From Sterolibacteriaceae bacterium (GTDB taxonomy: Bacteria > Pseudomonadota > Gammaproteobacteria > Burkholderiales > Rhodocyclaceae), in contig JANYCD010000046.1 of assembly GCA_025360425.1 (NCBI GenBank), forward strand, positions 17,871-81,870: 64,000 nt of DNA. Reading direction: 5' to 3'. Each line of letters starts with the position of its first letter. The first letter of the stretch is position 1. Shown here piece by piece: positions 40,802-52,488 of this stretch. The translations under genes and the position numbers were made by a program. Below the pieces are notes generated by a model. It was given only the letters and a program-made list of their open reading frames with translations, did no database searches and was not told the DNA's origin.

Positions 40802-40932
40802 ATTGCTTTTTTCGACCATCGCAGCATAAGGTCGGTTAAAGCAAAATTCGCACGCCAGGCGCCGAGTGGGTGATCCCGAAAGGGTTGCATACGGCCAGGC
40901 GGAGGTTCCCAACCCATATCGGAGATCATTCG
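40802..40932 (+). promoter_or_regulatory. rpsB leader, possibly S2-autoregulated
   Basis: About 130 bases of untranslated leader between promoter and rpsB, with several short complementary tracts (such as CGACC...GGTCGG and GGGTGATCCC). Proteobacterial rpsB leaders bind S2 to repress their own translation. The presence of a comparable fold here is inferred, not shown. GGAG precedes the ATG by 8 bases. Confidence 0.45.
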
Positions 40933-41688
40933 ATGAGTACTACCATGCGCCAAATGCTGGAGGCGGGCGTCCATTTCGGACACCAGACCCGTTTCTGGAA
41001 CCCCAAGATGGCCCCGTATATTTTCGGCCACCGCAACAAAATTCATATCGTCAACCTGGAAACCACGCTGGTTAAATACCAGGAGGCAATCAGTTTCCTC
41101 AAAAAGATGTCGGCCAAGAAGGGCACTGTCCTTTTTGTCAGCACCAAACGTCAAGCACGCGAAATCCTTGCCGAAGAGGCTCAGCGCGCCGGCATGCCCT
41201 TCGTGGATGAGCGCTGGCTTGGCGGCATGCTGACCAATTTCAAGACCGTCAAGCTTTCGATCAAGCGTCTCAAGGATCTTGAGCAGATGGCGCTGGATGG
41301 CAGCATGGAACGCCTGAGCAAGAAAGAGGCGCTGGTGGCAAGTCGAGAACTCGAAAAATTGCAGAAGAGCATCGGTGGCATCAAGGACATGGTCGGCCTG
41401 CCCGATGCCTTGTTTGTGATCGATGTCGGCTATCACAAAATCGCCATTACCGAAGCGAACAAGCTCGGGATTCCGGTGGTCGGCGTGGTCGACACCAACC
41501 ACTCGCCGGAAGGTATTTCCTATGTGATTCCTGGCAACGACGACTCCAGTCGGGCGATTCGCCTGTACGCGCGTGGCGCAGCCGATGCCATCCTTGAAGG
41601 ACGCGACCAGTCGTTGAACGAAGTGGTTCAGGCCATGGCCGGCGACGATGAGTTCGTCGAAGTCGAGGAAGAAGCAAAAGACCAGTAA
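40933..41688 (+). CDS. rpsB: 30S ribosomal protein S2
   Basis: 251 residues, complete S2: [47 protein letters not shown] and [23 protein letters not shown], with an acidic tail. The ATG at 40933 follows GGAG; the ORF upstream to 40870 is leader. Binds the 30S head and is needed for S1 attachment. First gene of the translation/envelope supercluster. Confidence 0.98.
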   Translation: MSTTMRQMLEAGVHFGHQTRFWNPKMAPYIFGHRNKIHIVNLETTLVKYQEAISFLKKMSAKKGTVLFVSTKRQAREILAEEAQRAGMPFVDERWLGGMLTNFKTVKLSIKRLKDLEQMALDGSMERLSKKEALVASRELEKLQKSIGGIKDMVGLPDALFVIDVGYHKIAITEANKLGIPVVGVVDTNHSPEGISYVIPGNDDSSRAIRLYARGAADAILEGRDQSLNEVVQAMAGDDEFVEVEEEAKDQ

Positions 41689-41702
41689 AGGCATTTCTCC
41701 GT

Positions 41703-41769
41703 CAGAAACACGTGAGAGACTTGGGAAACCTCGGTTTTTCCCGGCTCCGCTGGTGTCTCGGTGTTTCTG
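41703..41769 (+). promoter_or_regulatory. Hairpin in the rpsB-tsf spacer
   Basis: CAGAAACAC (41703-41711) pairs with GTGTTTCTG (41761-41769), enclosing a second hairpin GGGAAACC...TTTTTCCC (41723-41742). It lacks a terminal T run, so it is more likely an attenuator or RNA-processing site tuning tsf relative to rpsB than a full terminator. Confidence 0.6.
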
Positions 41770-41803
41770 GCAACTCATTCGATTTTGATTTTGGAGTAGT
41801 TTC

Positions 41804-42700
41804 ATGGCGGAAATCACCGCAAGCATGGTCAAGGAACTGCGCGAGAAGACTGACGCGCCCATGATGGAATGCAAGAAGGCATTGACCGAAACCGGCGGCG
41901 ACCTGACAAAAGCTGAGGAAGTGCTTCGGGTAAAACTTGGCAACAAGGCATCCAAGGCCGCAAGCCGGATTGCCGCTGAGGGTATTGTCGGGATTCACGT
42001 CTCTGCCGATGGCAGACTGGGCGCAATGATTGAGGTGAATTGCGAAACCGATTTCGTCGCCAAAAACGATGATTTTCTGGCCTTCACCAAGAATCTTGGT
42101 GAACTCGTTGCCAATGGCAATCCCGCTGATGTCGTTGCATTGGCAGCGATGAATATTGGCTCGTCAACGGTCGAAGCGACTCGCACTGCCTTGGTCGGAA
42201 AAATTGGTGAAAACGTCTCGATCCGACGCTTCGTTCGCATCGCTGCCAAGGGCAAGTTGTCCACCTATATTCACGGCGGTGCCAAAATCGGCGTGTTGAT
42301 CGACGTTGTTGGCGGTGATGAGCAGCTGGCCAAGGATCTGGCGATGCATATCGCCGCATCCAAACCCAAGTCGCTGGATTCTTCCGGTGTCGCTGCCGAA
42401 CTACTGGAAACCGAGCGCCGCATTGCCATTGAAAAAGCCCGTGAAGCCGGCAAGCCTGAAGCCATGCTGGAGAAAATCGCTGAAGGCACGGTGCAGAAAT
42501 TTCTCAAGGAAGTAACGCTGCTGGGTCAGGTCTTCGTCAAAGCCGAAGACGGCAAGCAGACGATCGAACAGGTGTTGAAGAGCAAAAATGCATCTGTCGC
42601 CAGCTTTACGCTGTACGTCGTTGGTGAAGGTATCGAGAAAAAGTCCAGTGACTTTGCAGCCGAAGTTGCTGCACAGGCCGCTGCAGCTGCCGGCAGATAA
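41804..42700 (+). CDS. tsf: Elongation factor Ts
   Basis: 298 residues. The N-terminal UBA-like module is [19 protein letters not shown]; next comes [14 protein letters not shown], the conserved EF-Tu contact motif, then a C-terminal core. It recycles EF-Tu by GDP release. Start ATG after TTGGAG-like purines. Confidence 0.98.
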   Translation: MAEITASMVKELREKTDAPMMECKKALTETGGDLTKAEEVLRVKLGNKASKAASRIAAEGIVGIHVSADGRLGAMIEVNCETDFVAKNDDFLAFTKNLGELVANGNPADVVALAAMNIGSSTVEATRTALVGKIGENVSIRRFVRIAAKGKLSTYIHGGAKIGVLIDVVGGDEQLAKDLAMHIAASKPKSLDSSGVAAELLETERRIAIEKAREAGKPEAMLEKIAEGTVQKFLKEVTLLGQVFVKAEDGKQTIEQVLKSKNASVASFTLYVVGEGIEKKSSDFAAEVAAQAAAAAGR

Positions 42701-42706
42701 TTTCTT

Positions 42707-43429
42707 ATGGCCGCCGACAAACCTGCTTTCCGGCGCATCCTGCTCAAGCTGTCGGGTGAGGCTCTAATGGGTGATGACGCCTACGGCATCAACACCGTCA
42801 TGCTCGGTACCATCGTCGCCGAAATCAAGGCGGTGGTGGATCTAGGTGTGGAAATGGCGATTGTCATCGGCGGCGGCAATATTTTCCGGGGTGTTGCGGG
42901 CACTGCGACCGGCATGGATCGGGCGACTGCGGATTACATGGGCATGCTGGCGACGGTGATGAATGCGATGGCACTCTCCGATGCGATGCGTCAAGCAGGG
43001 CTCAACGCACGAGTCCAGTCCGCGCTGAATATTGAGCAGGTAATAGAACCTTACATTCGTGGCAAGGCCATTCGCTACCTGGAAGAGGGCAAGGTGGTCA
43101 TATTTGCCGCGGGTACCGGCAACCCGTTCTTCACCACCGATACCGCAGCGGCTCTGCGTGGTTCTGAAATCGGTGCGGAAATTGTGCTCAAGGCGACCAA
43201 GGTCGACGGTATTTACTCGGCTGATCCAAAAAAAGACAAGTCTGCAACCAGGTTCTCGAAGATCAGTTTCGACGATGCAATCGGTCGTGATCTGAAGGTG
43301 ATGGATGGCACTGCGTTTGCCTTGTGTCGTGACCAGAAGTTACCGATCAACGTTTTTTCCATCTTCACTCCCGGCGCATTGAAGCGGGTCGTGATGGGTG
43401 AGGATGAAGGTACGCTGGTTCATTGTTAG
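42707..43429 (+). CDS. pyrH: UMP kinase
   Basis: 240 residues of the amino-acid-kinase fold: [39 protein letters not shown] and [13 protein letters not shown]. Phosphorylates UMP to UDP, controlled by GTP and UTP. It begins 6 bases after tsf. Confidence 0.98.
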   Translation: MAADKPAFRRILLKLSGEALMGDDAYGINTVMLGTIVAEIKAVVDLGVEMAIVIGGGNIFRGVAGTATGMDRATADYMGMLATVMNAMALSDAMRQAGLNARVQSALNIEQVIEPYIRGKAIRYLEEGKVVIFAAGTGNPFFTTDTAAALRGSEIGAEIVLKATKVDGIYSADPKKDKSATRFSKISFDDAIGRDLKVMDGTAFALCRDQKLPINVFSIFTPGALKRVVMGEDEGTLVHC

Positions 43430-43465
43430 TACCATGGGATCAATAGCTGGCACTAGGAGTGTGCG

Positions 43466-44023
43466 ATGATTGCCGAACTCAGGAAGTCCACCGAGCAGCG
43501 TATGCAAAAAAGCCTCGACGCCCTCAAGAGCGACCTTGGCAAAGTACGCACCGGTCGCGCCCATACGGGCATTCTTGACCATGTTCAGGTCGACTATTAC
43601 GGTTCGGTGATGCCGATCAGTCAGGTTGCCAATATAACGCTGATCGACGCGCGCACGATCGGAGTCCAGCCTTGGGAAAAACCGATGGTCGCCAAGGTGG
43701 AAAAGGCGATTCGCGATGCCGATCTGGGGTTGAATCCCGCGACGCAAGGCGATGTAATTCGGGTGCCGATGCCGGCGCTGACGGAAGAACGTCGTCGGGA
43801 TCTGATCAAGGTAGTCAAGCACGAGGGCGAGAATGCAAAAGTCGCCATTCGCAACCAGCGCCGCGATGCCAACAATCATCTCAAGGAAGCTCTCAAGAAA
43901 AAAGAAGTTGCCGAAGATGAAGAGCGACGTACCCAGGATGATATTCAGAAGCTCACTGACAGGTATGTGGCTGAAGTTGACAAGTTGCTTGCCGACAAGG
44001 AAAAGGATCTGATGGCCGTCTGA
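43466..44023 (+). CDS. frr: Ribosome recycling factor
   Basis: 185 residues, typical [42 protein letters not shown] and [22 protein letters not shown]. Splits post-termination ribosomes together with EF-G. TAGGAG precedes the ATG by 7 bases. Confidence 0.98.
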   Translation: MIAELRKSTEQRMQKSLDALKSDLGKVRTGRAHTGILDHVQVDYYGSVMPISQVANITLIDARTIGVQPWEKPMVAKVEKAIRDADLGLNPATQGDVIRVPMPALTEERRRDLIKVVKHEGENAKVAIRNQRRDANNHLKEALKKKEVAEDEERRTQDDIQKLTDRYVAEVDKLLADKEKDLMAV

Positions 44024-44044
44024 GGCCATCCTTTCGCGACCGCC

Positions 44045-44821
44045 ATGGCGTTCATCAGCTCTACGCGGGCGATCCCGGAAGCGCTTCAGGTGCCGCGCCA
44101 TGTTGCCATCATCATGGATGGAAATGGCCGCTGGGCCCGCCGCCATTTTCTGCCGCGGGTCGCCGGCCACAAGCGCGGCGTGGAAACCGTGCGCACCATG
44201 GTCAAGGCCTGCATGGCGCGTGGCGTTGAATATCTCACGCTGTTCGCTTTCAGTTCCGAGAACTGGCGTCGTCCCGAGGAAGAAGTATCGTTTCTGATGG
44301 GTCTGTTCGTTTCGTCATTGGAAAGCGAACTGAACAAGCTGAATAGCAATGGAGTCAGGCTCAAGGTGATCGGTGACCTTTCCAGGTTTCCTCCAAGGTT
44401 GGTCGAAGTCATTCGCCAAGGCGAAGAGTTAACTGCCAAAAATTCGCGCTTGACGTTGACCATTGCGGCCAACTACGGTGGGCGCTGGGATATCGTGCAG
44501 GCACTAAACCACCTTTCCTCGCAAAACCCTGGGAAGGCTGGCGCTTATAGCGAGGACGACTTGGCCCCCCATCTGGCAATGGCCTATGCGCCGGAACCGG
44601 ACTTGTTCGTACGGACCGGCGGCGAGCAGCGCATCAGCAATTTTTTGCTCTGGCAGCTTGCTTACACGGAATTCTATTTCACCGATCAACTATGGCCGGA
44701 GTTTGACGACGCTGCGCTTGATGCAGCGATCGATTCGTATCGCTGTCGTGAGCGGCGCTTTGGGCGCACCAGCGAACAATTGGCCGCTATCCTGGCTCCA
44801 GCGGCGACAGACGATGCTTAG
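44045..44821 (+). CDS. uppS: Undecaprenyl diphosphate synthase (isoprenyl transferase)
   Basis: 258 residues. [12 protein letters not shown] carries the catalytic Asp and the diphosphate-binding motif; [11 protein letters not shown], and [24 protein letters not shown] binds substrate. Makes the C55 lipid carrier that the arn enzymes and peptidoglycan synthesis use. The stop overlaps the cdsA start region. Confidence 0.97.
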   Translation: MAFISSTRAIPEALQVPRHVAIIMDGNGRWARRHFLPRVAGHKRGVETVRTMVKACMARGVEYLTLFAFSSENWRRPEEEVSFLMGLFVSSLESELNKLNSNGVRLKVIGDLSRFPPRLVEVIRQGEELTAKNSRLTLTIAANYGGRWDIVQALNHLSSQNPGKAGAYSEDDLAPHLAMAYAPEPDLFVRTGGEQRISNFLLWQLAYTEFYFTDQLWPEFDDAALDAAIDSYRCRERRFGRTSEQLAAILAPAATDDA

Positions 44822-45611
44822 GACGCGGATAATCACCGCGTTGCTGTTGGCTGGGGGCTGTCTCGGTGTGTTGTTTTGGCTGCCAACCCCGTATCCCGGG
44901 CTTGCATTCGGTATGGTCGCCGCCATCGCTGCATGGGAGTGGGCGGGACTTATTAAAGCGGGGAAACTCGGACGTTGCGCATTTCCGCTGGTTACTGCGT
45001 TGAGTTGTTTCGCGCTATTTAATTGGCCGGGTTTGCAGTTTCCCGTGTGGTTAATAGCCGCCTTCTTTTGGCTAGGCTTGATTCCATTCTGGTTAAGCTT
45101 GCGCTGGCAACTGACATCACGTCCGTTAGGGTACTTCGTAGGTCTGCTTGTCATTGTTCCGACTTGGGCTGCCATGACCATGCTCCAAAGTATCAGCCCG
45201 ATGTTGCTGCTTCTGTGCATGGCTCTGGTTTGGGTCGCAGATATCGCTGCCTATGCCGCCGGCCGTCTGTGGGGTCGGCACAAGCTTGCCATCCATATCA
45301 GTCCTGGAAAAACCTGGGAAGGCGCGATTGGCGCCGGAATAGCCGTCGTAATATTCGTTTTTGTGGTGGCCTACGTTTACCCGACCCCGGACGACCCGTT
45401 ACAGCCGTCGCTGACCTGGGTTCCTGTATTGTTACTTCTGACAGCCGTCAGCATCGTCGGCGATTTGTTCGAGTCGATGATCAAGCGGCAAGCCGGTGTC
45501 AAAGACAGCAGCAATCTTCTTCCCGGTCATGGCGGTGTGCTTGACCGGATCGACAGCCTGACATCAACGTTGCCGATACTCGCGTTTGCTCTGGCCCTGG
45601 TTCAGTCATGA
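44814..45611 (+). CDS. cdsA: Phosphatidate cytidylyltransferase CdsA
   Basis: 265 residues with about eight membrane helices. The C-terminal signature is [32 protein letters not shown]. Makes CDP-diacylglycerol for phospholipids. Start [12 protein letters not shown] at 44814, overlapping the end of uppS by 8 bases; the longer ORF start lies within uppS. Confidence 0.96.
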   Translation: MLRTRIITALLLAGGCLGVLFWLPTPYPGLAFGMVAAIAAWEWAGLIKAGKLGRCAFPLVTALSCFALFNWPGLQFPVWLIAAFFWLGLIPFWLSLRWQLTSRPLGYFVGLLVIVPTWAAMTMLQSISPMLLLLCMALVWVADIAAYAAGRLWGRHKLAIHISPGKTWEGAIGAGIAVVIFVFVVAYVYPTPDDPLQPSLTWVPVLLLLTAVSIVGDLFESMIKRQAGVKDSSNLLPGHGGVLDRIDSLTSTLPILAFALALVQS

Positions 45612-46795
45612 CCCGCCAGCGCCTCACCATTCTTGGCGCTACTGGATCAATCGGGGTCAGTACGCTTGACGTTGTTGATCGTCATCCGGATCGCTTTGAG
45701 ATTTTTGCACTGACTGGTTCTTCCCAGTTGGACAGGCTCGCCGCGCAATGCCGTCGTTACAACCCGAAATATGCAGTCGTTGGCTCGCTGCAGTCGGCGC
45801 AAAAACTTGCGGAACTGATCGGCCTGAATCATCCCACCGAAATTCTTGCAGGCCTCGATGCTCTTGAAACTGTGGCATCTTCATCCGAAGTTGACACCGT
45901 GATGGCCGCCATCGTTGGAGCCGCGGGACTCAAGCCAACTCTGGCCGCAGTGAAGGCAGGCAAGCGTGTCCTGCTTGCAAACAAGGAAGCGTTGGTCATG
46001 GCAGGGCATTTGTTCATGACCGAGATAAAAAGTTCCGGCGCCAAACTGCTTCCGATTGACAGCGAACACAATGCCATCTTTCAATCGCTCCCGCATGCGT
46101 TTGAAAGTGGTCTGGAAAGATCAGGAGTAAGCCGGGTGCTACTGACTGGATCCGGTGGCCCGTTTCGCACAATGCCGCTCGATCAGTTGGCCGCGGTTAC
46201 CGTTGAGCAGGCCTGCGCTCACCCGAACTGGGTCATGGGCCGCAAAATTTCCGTTGATTCGGCAACCATGATGAACAAGGGGCTGGAGGTGATCGAAGCC
46301 CATTGGTTGTTTGGCGCAAGGCCTGATCAGATCGAAATCATTGTCCATCCGCAAAGCGTGATTCATTCGATGGTGGAATACGTGGATGGCTCTGTCCTTG
46401 CCCAATTGGGTCATCCAGACATGCGTACGCCGATTGCACACGCCCTTGGATACCCTGATCGCATTGAATCCGGTGTCGGATCACTTGACCTGTTCCGTAT
46501 CGCTCAACTGACTTTCGAGAAACCCGACCTGGCGCGTTTTCCTTGCATTGGTCTGGCCTATCGTGCCCTAGAGGCGGGGGGCACGGCACCTGCAATTCTC
46601 AATGCGGCAAACGAAGTTGCCGTAGCAGCTTTTCTCGACGGGCGGCTGCCTTTCTTGCGAATTGCCGATGTCATCTCTGCGGTACTTGACGAAGTTCCTC
46701 ACGTGATCGTCAACGTACTCGAAGACGTTCTCCACGCCGACAGTCGTGGCCGCGATGCAGCACAGCGTCAGCTGGCTAGTTGGGCAACTGCATGA
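45608..46795 (+). CDS. dxr: 1-deoxy-D-xylulose 5-phosphate reductoisomerase
   Basis: 395 residues. NADPH motif [28 protein letters not shown]; metal and substrate site [27 protein letters not shown]-like tract ([10 protein letters not shown]). First committed step of the MEP isoprenoid pathway, upstream of uppS chemically. ATG overlaps the cdsA stop (ATGA). Confidence 0.98.
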   Translation: MTRQRLTILGATGSIGVSTLDVVDRHPDRFEIFALTGSSQLDRLAAQCRRYNPKYAVVGSLQSAQKLAELIGLNHPTEILAGLDALETVASSSEVDTVMAAIVGAAGLKPTLAAVKAGKRVLLANKEALVMAGHLFMTEIKSSGAKLLPIDSEHNAIFQSLPHAFESGLERSGVSRVLLTGSGGPFRTMPLDQLAAVTVEQACAHPNWVMGRKISVDSATMMNKGLEVIEAHWLFGARPDQIEIIVHPQSVIHSMVEYVDGSVLAQLGHPDMRTPIAHALGYPDRIESGVGSLDLFRIAQLTFEKPDLARFPCIGLAYRALEAGGTAPAILNAANEVAVAAFLDGRLPFLRIADVISAVLDEVPHVIVNVLEDVLHADSRGRDAAQRQLASWATA

Positions 46796-48165
46796 GCGGA
46801 GCCGGCGCACTGTGGACCTTCGGCGCGTTCATAGTCGCCATCGCAGTGCTGGTGGTCATTCACGAATTGGGACATTTCCTTGCCGCCCGCTGGTGCGGAG
46901 TCAAAGTGCTGCGTTTCTCTGTCGGGTTCGGCAAGCCTCTCGGAGAATGGCGTTTTGGTCGTGACATGACGACATGGAGCATCGCGGTCGTCCCGCTCGG
47001 TGGCTATGTCAAGATGCTGGATGAACGCGAAGGCCCCGTAGCTCCTGAAGAGGTGGGGCGCACGTTCAATCGCCAATCGGTCACACGGCGGATGCTGATC
47101 GTGGCCGCAGGTCCTCTTGCCAATCTTTTGCTGGCACTATTGCTCTACTGGATGATGTTCATGCACGGAGTCCAGGATCTCAAACCGATATTGGGCAATC
47201 CTCCTCCAACCACCATTGCGGCAGCTTCCGGGATAACCGGCGGCGAACGTGTAATTTCAGTCGATGGCAAGCCGCTGGCGACCTGGAGCGAGCTGCGAAT
47301 GCAAATTCTGAATGGAGTGCTTGATCGCCACTCTCCGACCCTGGAAACCATTAATCCCAGCGGCCAAATCGCCTATCGCCGGCTTGATCTAAAGTCGCTA
47401 CAGGGCACTGATATGAGTGATGATCCATCACATACACTGGGGCTCAGAATCTACAGACCACCGGTAAATGCAGTCATCGGGATAATCATTGATAACTCGC
47501 CCGCACAGCAGGCGGGACTCCTTCCCGGCGACCTTGTTCTTTCCATTGACGGAAAACTTGTCCGATATTGGGAGGATGTCGTTGCGATAATTCAGGCAGC
47601 CCCAGATCATCCTCTGGTCATGGAGATGCTGCGTAACAACAAACAATTCTCGATTCGACTGACTCCGCAACGCGTGCTGGAAAATGGACAACCAGTCGGA
47701 CGCATCGGTATTGCGGTCCAACAGGATCCCAAGGTGAGCGGGGCAATGCTGACATTGGTTCGTTATGGTTTCATCGATGCGCTGGTGAAAGCCTCATCCG
47801 AATCCTGGGATACCGCCCGACTCAGTCTCGTGATGATGGGACGAATGGTCATTGGCGAGGTTTCCTGGCGCAACATTTCGGGGCCGGTCGCCATTGCAGA
47901 TTACGCCGGGCAATCGGCGCGACTGGGAATATCTCCGTACCTGAGGTTTCTGGCATTGATCAGCATCAGTATCGGGATACTCAATCTGCTGCCGATTCCC
48001 GTATTGGATGGGGGGCATTTGATGTATTATCTTGTTGAATTCATAAAGGGTAGCCCAGTCCCAGAGCGGGTCCAGGAAATTGGACAAACTATCGGGTTTG
48101 GCATGCTGGGATTGCTGATGGCATTCGCGTTGTTCAACGACATTCACCGTTTAATATCCAGCTGA
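46792..48165 (+). CDS. rseP: Site-2 protease RseP
   Basis: 457 residues. The zinc site HELGH is at 24-28 in the first membrane helix, followed by [14 protein letters not shown], two central PDZ domains (about 110-200 and 215-300) and the C-terminal [13 protein letters not shown]. Cleaves the anti-sigma factor RseA in envelope stress. The ATG at 46792 overlaps the dxr stop. It sits just before bamA, the machine whose failure it helps sense. Confidence 0.97.
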   Translation: MSGAGALWTFGAFIVAIAVLVVIHELGHFLAARWCGVKVLRFSVGFGKPLGEWRFGRDMTTWSIAVVPLGGYVKMLDEREGPVAPEEVGRTFNRQSVTRRMLIVAAGPLANLLLALLLYWMMFMHGVQDLKPILGNPPPTTIAAASGITGGERVISVDGKPLATWSELRMQILNGVLDRHSPTLETINPSGQIAYRRLDLKSLQGTDMSDDPSHTLGLRIYRPPVNAVIGIIIDNSPAQQAGLLPGDLVLSIDGKLVRYWEDVVAIIQAAPDHPLVMEMLRNNKQFSIRLTPQRVLENGQPVGRIGIAVQQDPKVSGAMLTLVRYGFIDALVKASSESWDTARLSLVMMGRMVIGEVSWRNISGPVAIADYAGQSARLGISPYLRFLALISISIGILNLLPIPVLDGGHLMYYLVEFIKGSPVPERVQEIGQTIGFGMLGLLMAFALFNDIHRLISS

Positions 48166-48169
48166 TCGC

Positions 48170-50455
48170 ATGAAAAAATCCCTGATCGCGGGGCTGTTGT
48201 CAGCCTTGTTTGCAACTACGGCGAGTGCATTTGAGCCTTTCGTCGTTAAAGATATACGGGTTGAGGGCGTTCAGCGCACCGAGGCCGGCACCGTGTTCAG
48301 CTATCTTCCGGTCAAGGTCGGCGATACGATGACCGATGAAAAAGCGGCCCAAGCCATCAAGGCATTATTCGGGACAGGATTCTACAGAGACGTACGTCTG
48401 GAAATCGAGGGGCCCCTTCTGGTGGTTCTGGTCGATGAACGGTCAGCGATCGCCAGTCTGGATTTTGTCGGGATCAAGGCCTTCGACAAGGAACTGTTGC
48501 GAAAGTCGCTGAAGGAAGTGGGCTTGTCTGAATCCCGCATCTTTGATCGCTCACTGCTCGACAAAGCCGAACAGGAAATCAAGCGTCAGTATCTCAGTCG
48601 CGGCTATTACGGAGCCAAAGTTACCACCACGGTAACGCCGATGGAGCGCAACCGTGTTGGCCTCAGTTTCAGCGTTGAGGAAGGTGATGTATCTCGTATA
48701 AAACAGATCAATATCATTGGCAACAAGGCCTTCGATGAATCCGAGTTGCTGGGTATCTTCACACTTCGCACACCGGGTCTGATGACCTGGTATACCAAGA
48801 ATGACCAATACTCCAAGCAAAAGCTCTCGGGCGATCTTGAATCATTGCGTTCTTTTTATCTGGATCGCGGCTACGTCGAGTTCAATACTGAGTCCACACA
48901 GGTGTCGATTTCGCCGGACAAGAAAGACATCTACATCACCGTCAATATCTTCGAGGGTGAAAAATACACGATTTCCTCGGTGAAGCTGGCGGGCAATTTG
49001 CTGCTTCCTGAGGCTGTGCTGCGTCCTCTCGTGACGCTGAGGCCCGGAGATGTCTATTCCAGGGAGCGACTCACCGATACGACCAAAGCCATCAGCGAAC
49101 GAATTGGTGACGAGGGCTACGCGTTTGCCAACGTCAACGCCGCTCCTGAACTTGATAAAGTAAAGCACCAGGTTGCCTTTACCATTCTTGTGGATCCGGG
49201 TCGACGCGTCTATGTGCGGCGAATCAACATTGCGGGCAATACCCGTACCCGGGATGAAGTGATTCGTCGCGAGATGCGCCAGATGGAAGCGAGCTGGTAC
49301 GACGGAGAAAAAATAAACAAATCACGCACTCGTGTTGACAAGATCGGTTACTTTGAAGAAGTGACCGTTGAAACCCCGGCCGTTGCGGGGACCACAGACC
49401 AGGTTGATATGAACATCAGCGTCAAGGAAAAGCCTACCGGCAGCGTTACGCTCGGCGCTGGTTTTTCCCAGTCGGAAAAACTGGTGCTGTCGGGTGCGAT
49501 CCAGCAACAAAACATTTTCGGCAGTGGCAAGAGCGTCGGCGCCCAGATCAGCACCAGCAAGAGTAATCAGGTGTATTCGCTTTCTTACACGGATCCTTAC
49601 TACACCATTGACGGCATGAGTCGCGGGTTCGATATCTACAGGCGTAAAACAGATACCAGCAAGCTGAATTCCATCGCGGCCTATGATATATCGTCGTGGG
49701 GGGGGGGGGTTCGCTACGGGATTCCGATTGGGGATGAAAACGGCATTGGAGTCGGTTTGGCGCTCGACTCGACTTCAATCACCCTAACCCCCTTCAGTCC
49801 GCTTTTCTATCAAAGCTTCGTGGCCACTGAGGGCAATAAATTCACTACCCTGGTTGGAAGCATTGGTTGGAGTCAAGACACCGTTGACAGTCGAATTTGG
49901 CCAACCAAGGGAGTTATTCAAAGTGCCTCCGTAGAAATTGGGTTACCAGGTGGGAATTTAAAATACATCCGGCCAAGCTATCAGTATCAGCAATTCTTTC
50001 CCTTGACGCGAATCTTCACGCTGATGATGAACGGCCAGGTAGATGTCGCGAATGGATTTGGTGGCAAGCAACTGCCGTTCTGGAAAAACTACTATGCAGG
50101 TGGTATTGGATCGGTGCGTGGCTATGAAAGCGGATCCCTCGGCCCCAGAGATCCGTCATTTAATGACAACGCGCTTGGCGGCAATCGTAGACTCATCGGC
50201 AATGCCGAAATGCTTTTTCCGCTGCCGGGTCTTGGTTTGGGTAAATCGGTGCGTCTCGGCGCGTTCTTTGACGCGGGTAATGTTTGGGGCTACGGTAGTA
50301 AGGTATCGATTGGTGACATGCGCTACAGCGTAGGCTTGTCGGTCGCATGGACTTCCCCGTTTGGACCGCTGAAATTCAGCTTTGCCGATCCTCTGAATGT
50401 GAAAACGGGCGACAAAGTCCAGCATTTTCAGTTTCAGTTGGGTAACACGTTCTAA
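48170..50455 (+). CDS. bamA: Outer membrane assembly factor BamA
   Basis: 761 residues: signal peptide (KKSLIAGLLSALFATTASA), five POTRA domains (about 23-420), and a 16-strand beta-barrel with the conserved GGIGSVRGYESGSLGPRD loop and C-terminal phenylalanine (FQLGNTF). Inserts beta-barrel proteins into the outer membrane. A run of 12 G (49698-49709) in the barrel codes WGGGV and stays in frame. Confidence 0.98.
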   Translation: MKKSLIAGLLSALFATTASAFEPFVVKDIRVEGVQRTEAGTVFSYLPVKVGDTMTDEKAAQAIKALFGTGFYRDVRLEIEGPLLVVLVDERSAIASLDFVGIKAFDKELLRKSLKEVGLSESRIFDRSLLDKAEQEIKRQYLSRGYYGAKVTTTVTPMERNRVGLSFSVEEGDVSRIKQINIIGNKAFDESELLGIFTLRTPGLMTWYTKNDQYSKQKLSGDLESLRSFYLDRGYVEFNTESTQVSISPDKKDIYITVNIFEGEKYTISSVKLAGNLLLPEAVLRPLVTLRPGDVYSRERLTDTTKAISERIGDEGYAFANVNAAPELDKVKHQVAFTILVDPGRRVYVRRINIAGNTRTRDEVIRREMRQMEASWYDGEKINKSRTRVDKIGYFEEVTVETPAVAGTTDQVDMNISVKEKPTGSVTLGAGFSQSEKLVLSGAIQQQNIFGSGKSVGAQISTSKSNQVYSLSYTDPYYTIDGMSRGFDIYRRKTDTSKLNSIAAYDISSWGGGVRYGIPIGDENGIGVGLALDSTSITLTPFSPLFYQSFVATEGNKFTTLVGSIGWSQDTVDSRIWPTKGVIQSASVEIGLPGGNLKYIRPSYQYQQFFPLTRIFTLMMNGQVDVANGFGGKQLPFWKNYYAGGIGSVRGYESGSLGPRDPSFNDNALGGNRRLIGNAEMLFPLPGLGLGKSVRLGAFFDAGNVWGYGSKVSIGDMRYSVGLSVAWTSPFGPLKFSFADPLNVKTGDKVQHFQFQLGNTF

Positions 50456-50470
50456 GGCAAGGAGACCAAG

Positions 50471-50992
50471 TTGAAAAATTCCGCGAGACTGCTACTCACC
50501 GCGTTGACTTCCCTGTCGATGGCGGCTTCGGTTTATGCCCAAGCAGAAGTCAAAATTGGCGTGATCAGTACCGAGCGTGTAATGCGCGATTCGGATCCGG
50601 CCAAGAAAGCCATGAAAAAACTCGAAAAAGAGTTTGAGAGGCGCGGCCAGGAGATGGAAAAGACGCGTCAGCAGCTACAGAAATTGCAGGAAGATATGGA
50701 AAAAAATGGCGTTGGTATGCCTGATGGCGAACGCAAGGCAAAGGAAAAGGATTTCGCCGATCTGAACCGGGAGTACCAGCGCAAGCAGCGGGAACTCAAC
50801 GAGGACGTCAACTCCCGGCGCAATGAGGAATTACAGTCAGTAGTAGAGCGGACCAACAAGGCCATCAAGGCCATCGCCGAAAAAGAAGGCTTTGACCTGA
50901 TCATTCAGGAAGCCGTTTATGCCAGTCCTCGTGTCGATATCACTGATCGTGTGATGAAGGCGTTGAGTGACTCTGGATCCTCCGGCAAGTAA
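50471..50992 (+). CDS. skp: Periplasmic chaperone Skp/OmpH
   Basis: 173 residues, signal peptide ending ...AASVYAQA, then a long basic/acidic coiled coil (EFERRGQEMEKTRQQLQK...) forming Skp tentacles. Carries unfolded outer-membrane proteins to BamA, encoded just upstream. Start is TTG at 50471 behind AAGGAG; no ATG alternative keeps the signal peptide. Confidence 0.94.
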   Translation: MKNSARLLLTALTSLSMAASVYAQAEVKIGVISTERVMRDSDPAKKAMKKLEKEFERRGQEMEKTRQQLQKLQEDMEKNGVGMPDGERKAKEKDFADLNREYQRKQRELNEDVNSRRNEELQSVVERTNKAIKAIAEKEGFDLIIQEAVYASPRVDITDRVMKALSDSGSSGK

Positions 50993-51013
50993 GCCGGGGC
51001 GGCGGATATCGCG

Positions 51014-52045
51014 GTGGCCGGCGTCACACTGGCGCAAATCATTGCCCGCCTGGGCGGTGAGTTGAAGGGCAATGAAGCGATCAGGATCGTTCGCGTCGCC
51101 CCTCTTGAAACCGCTGTTGCGGGCGATATCAGTTTCCTTTCCAATCCCCGCTATACCAAGCAATTAGCCGAGACGAAGGCCTCGGCAGTCATCCTGAAGC
51201 CACAGTTTGCAGCAGGCTCACCTGTGGCCTGCATCATCACGCCGCAACCTTATCTGTATTTTGCCTACCTGGCACAATGGCTAACGCCGGTGGACAATGC
51301 TGCTCCGGGGATTCATCACTCCGCGACAGTAGAAACGAATATCCCCGCCAGCGTTTCGGTGGGGCCCGGAGCATGGATCGGGACAGGGGCAAAAATTGGT
51401 AAGAATGTCCAGATTGGAGCCGGCTGCACGGTTGGCAAGGGTGCAGAAATCGGTGCTGACAGTCGGCTTTATCCTCAGGTCAGTATCTATGCTGGTTGCC
51501 GCATAGGACTGCGCGCCATCATTCATTCCGGAGCGGTGATCGGTTCCGACGGTTTCGGCTTTGCCCAGGAGAAGGATCGCTCCTGGGTAAAAATTCCCCA
51601 GAACGGCCGGGTTTTCATTGGCGACGACGTTGAAATTGGCGCCAACACAACCATAGACCGCGGTGCCATGGAAGATACCATCATCGAGAATGGCGTCAAG
51701 CTCGACAACCAGATCCAGGTCGGCCACAACGTACACATTGGCGCACATACCGCAATGGCAGGTTGTGTAGGCATTGCCGGCAGCGCAAAAATTGGCCGCC
51801 ACTGCACGGTCGGAGGCGGCGTAGTCATCCTCGGCCATCTGAAGATCGGCGATGACGTCAATATTTCTGCCGGCACACTGGTTGCGAAATCCATCCTCAA
51901 GCCTGGAAACTATACCGGCACCGTGCCATCACTGCCGCACCAGGACTGGCTGAAAAACTTTGCCCATTTGCGCCATCTCGATACCATGGCCGATAAAATA
52001 CGCGCCCTCGAAAGCCGCCTCGCCCAACTGGAGAAGAAATCATGA
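51014..52045 (+). CDS. lpxD: UDP-3-O-(3-hydroxyacyl)glucosamine N-acyltransferase LpxD
   Basis: 343 residues with an N-terminal uridine-binding domain (ISFLSNPRY), left-handed beta-helix hexapeptide repeats, and a C-terminal helix. The region [12 protein letters not shown] and [22 protein letters not shown] contains the catalytic His. Adds the N-linked 3-hydroxyacyl chain to lipid A precursor. Start GTG at 51014. Confidence 0.96.
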   Translation: MAGVTLAQIIARLGGELKGNEAIRIVRVAPLETAVAGDISFLSNPRYTKQLAETKASAVILKPQFAAGSPVACIITPQPYLYFAYLAQWLTPVDNAAPGIHHSATVETNIPASVSVGPGAWIGTGAKIGKNVQIGAGCTVGKGAEIGADSRLYPQVSIYAGCRIGLRAIIHSGAVIGSDGFGFAQEKDRSWVKIPQNGRVFIGDDVEIGANTTIDRGAMEDTIIENGVKLDNQIQVGHNVHIGAHTAMAGCVGIAGSAKIGRHCTVGGGVVILGHLKIGDDVNISAGTLVAKSILKPGNYTGTVPSLPHQDWLKNFAHLRHLDTMADKIRALESRLAQLEKKS

Positions 52046-52488
52046 GTGCGATGGATATCAATCAAATACTCCAACACCTGCCGCATCGGTATCCCTTCCT
52101 GCTTGTGGACCGGGTGCTTGAAATAGTCAAAGGCGAGCGCATTACGGCATTGAAGAACGTCACCATCAATGAGCCGTTCTTCCCCGGACATTACCCGCAT
52201 CATCCGGTCATGCCGGGTGTTCTGGTCATTGAAGCGCTAGCCCAGACTGCTGCCATTCTTTCCTTCCAGTCGCTGGGAGACAAGCCGGACAGCAAGTCGG
52301 TTTATTATTTCCTTGGCATCGACAATGCACGATTCAAACGACCGGTGGTGCCTGGCGACCAATTGATACTGGAGGTTGCAATCACCGCCAATCGGCGCGG
52401 CATATGGAAGTTTTCAGGTACCGCCAAGGTGGATGGGAAAGTTGCTGCTGAGGCGCAGCTGATGTGTGCGGAACGGACCATCGAGTGA
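52042..52488 (+). CDS. fabZ: 3-hydroxyacyl-ACP dehydratase FabZ
   Basis: 148 residues, hot-dog fold: [13 protein letters not shown] with the active His, then [23 protein letters not shown] with the active Glu. Dehydrates 3-hydroxyacyl-ACP in fatty acid elongation, and sits here because it competes with LpxA and LpxD for substrate. Start overlaps lpxD (ATGA). Confidence 0.98.
   Translation: MSAMDINQILQHLPHRYPFLLVDRVLEIVKGERITALKNVTINEPFFPGHYPHHPVMPGVLVIEALAQTAAILSFQSLGDKPDSKSVYYFLGIDNARFKRPVVPGDQLILEVAITANRRGIWKFSGTAKVDGKVAAEAQLMCAERTIE

Noticed and set aside
40789-41955. 388-codon ORF antisense to rpsB
   Set aside because: Shadow across rpsB, its leader and tsf start; no recognisable domain.
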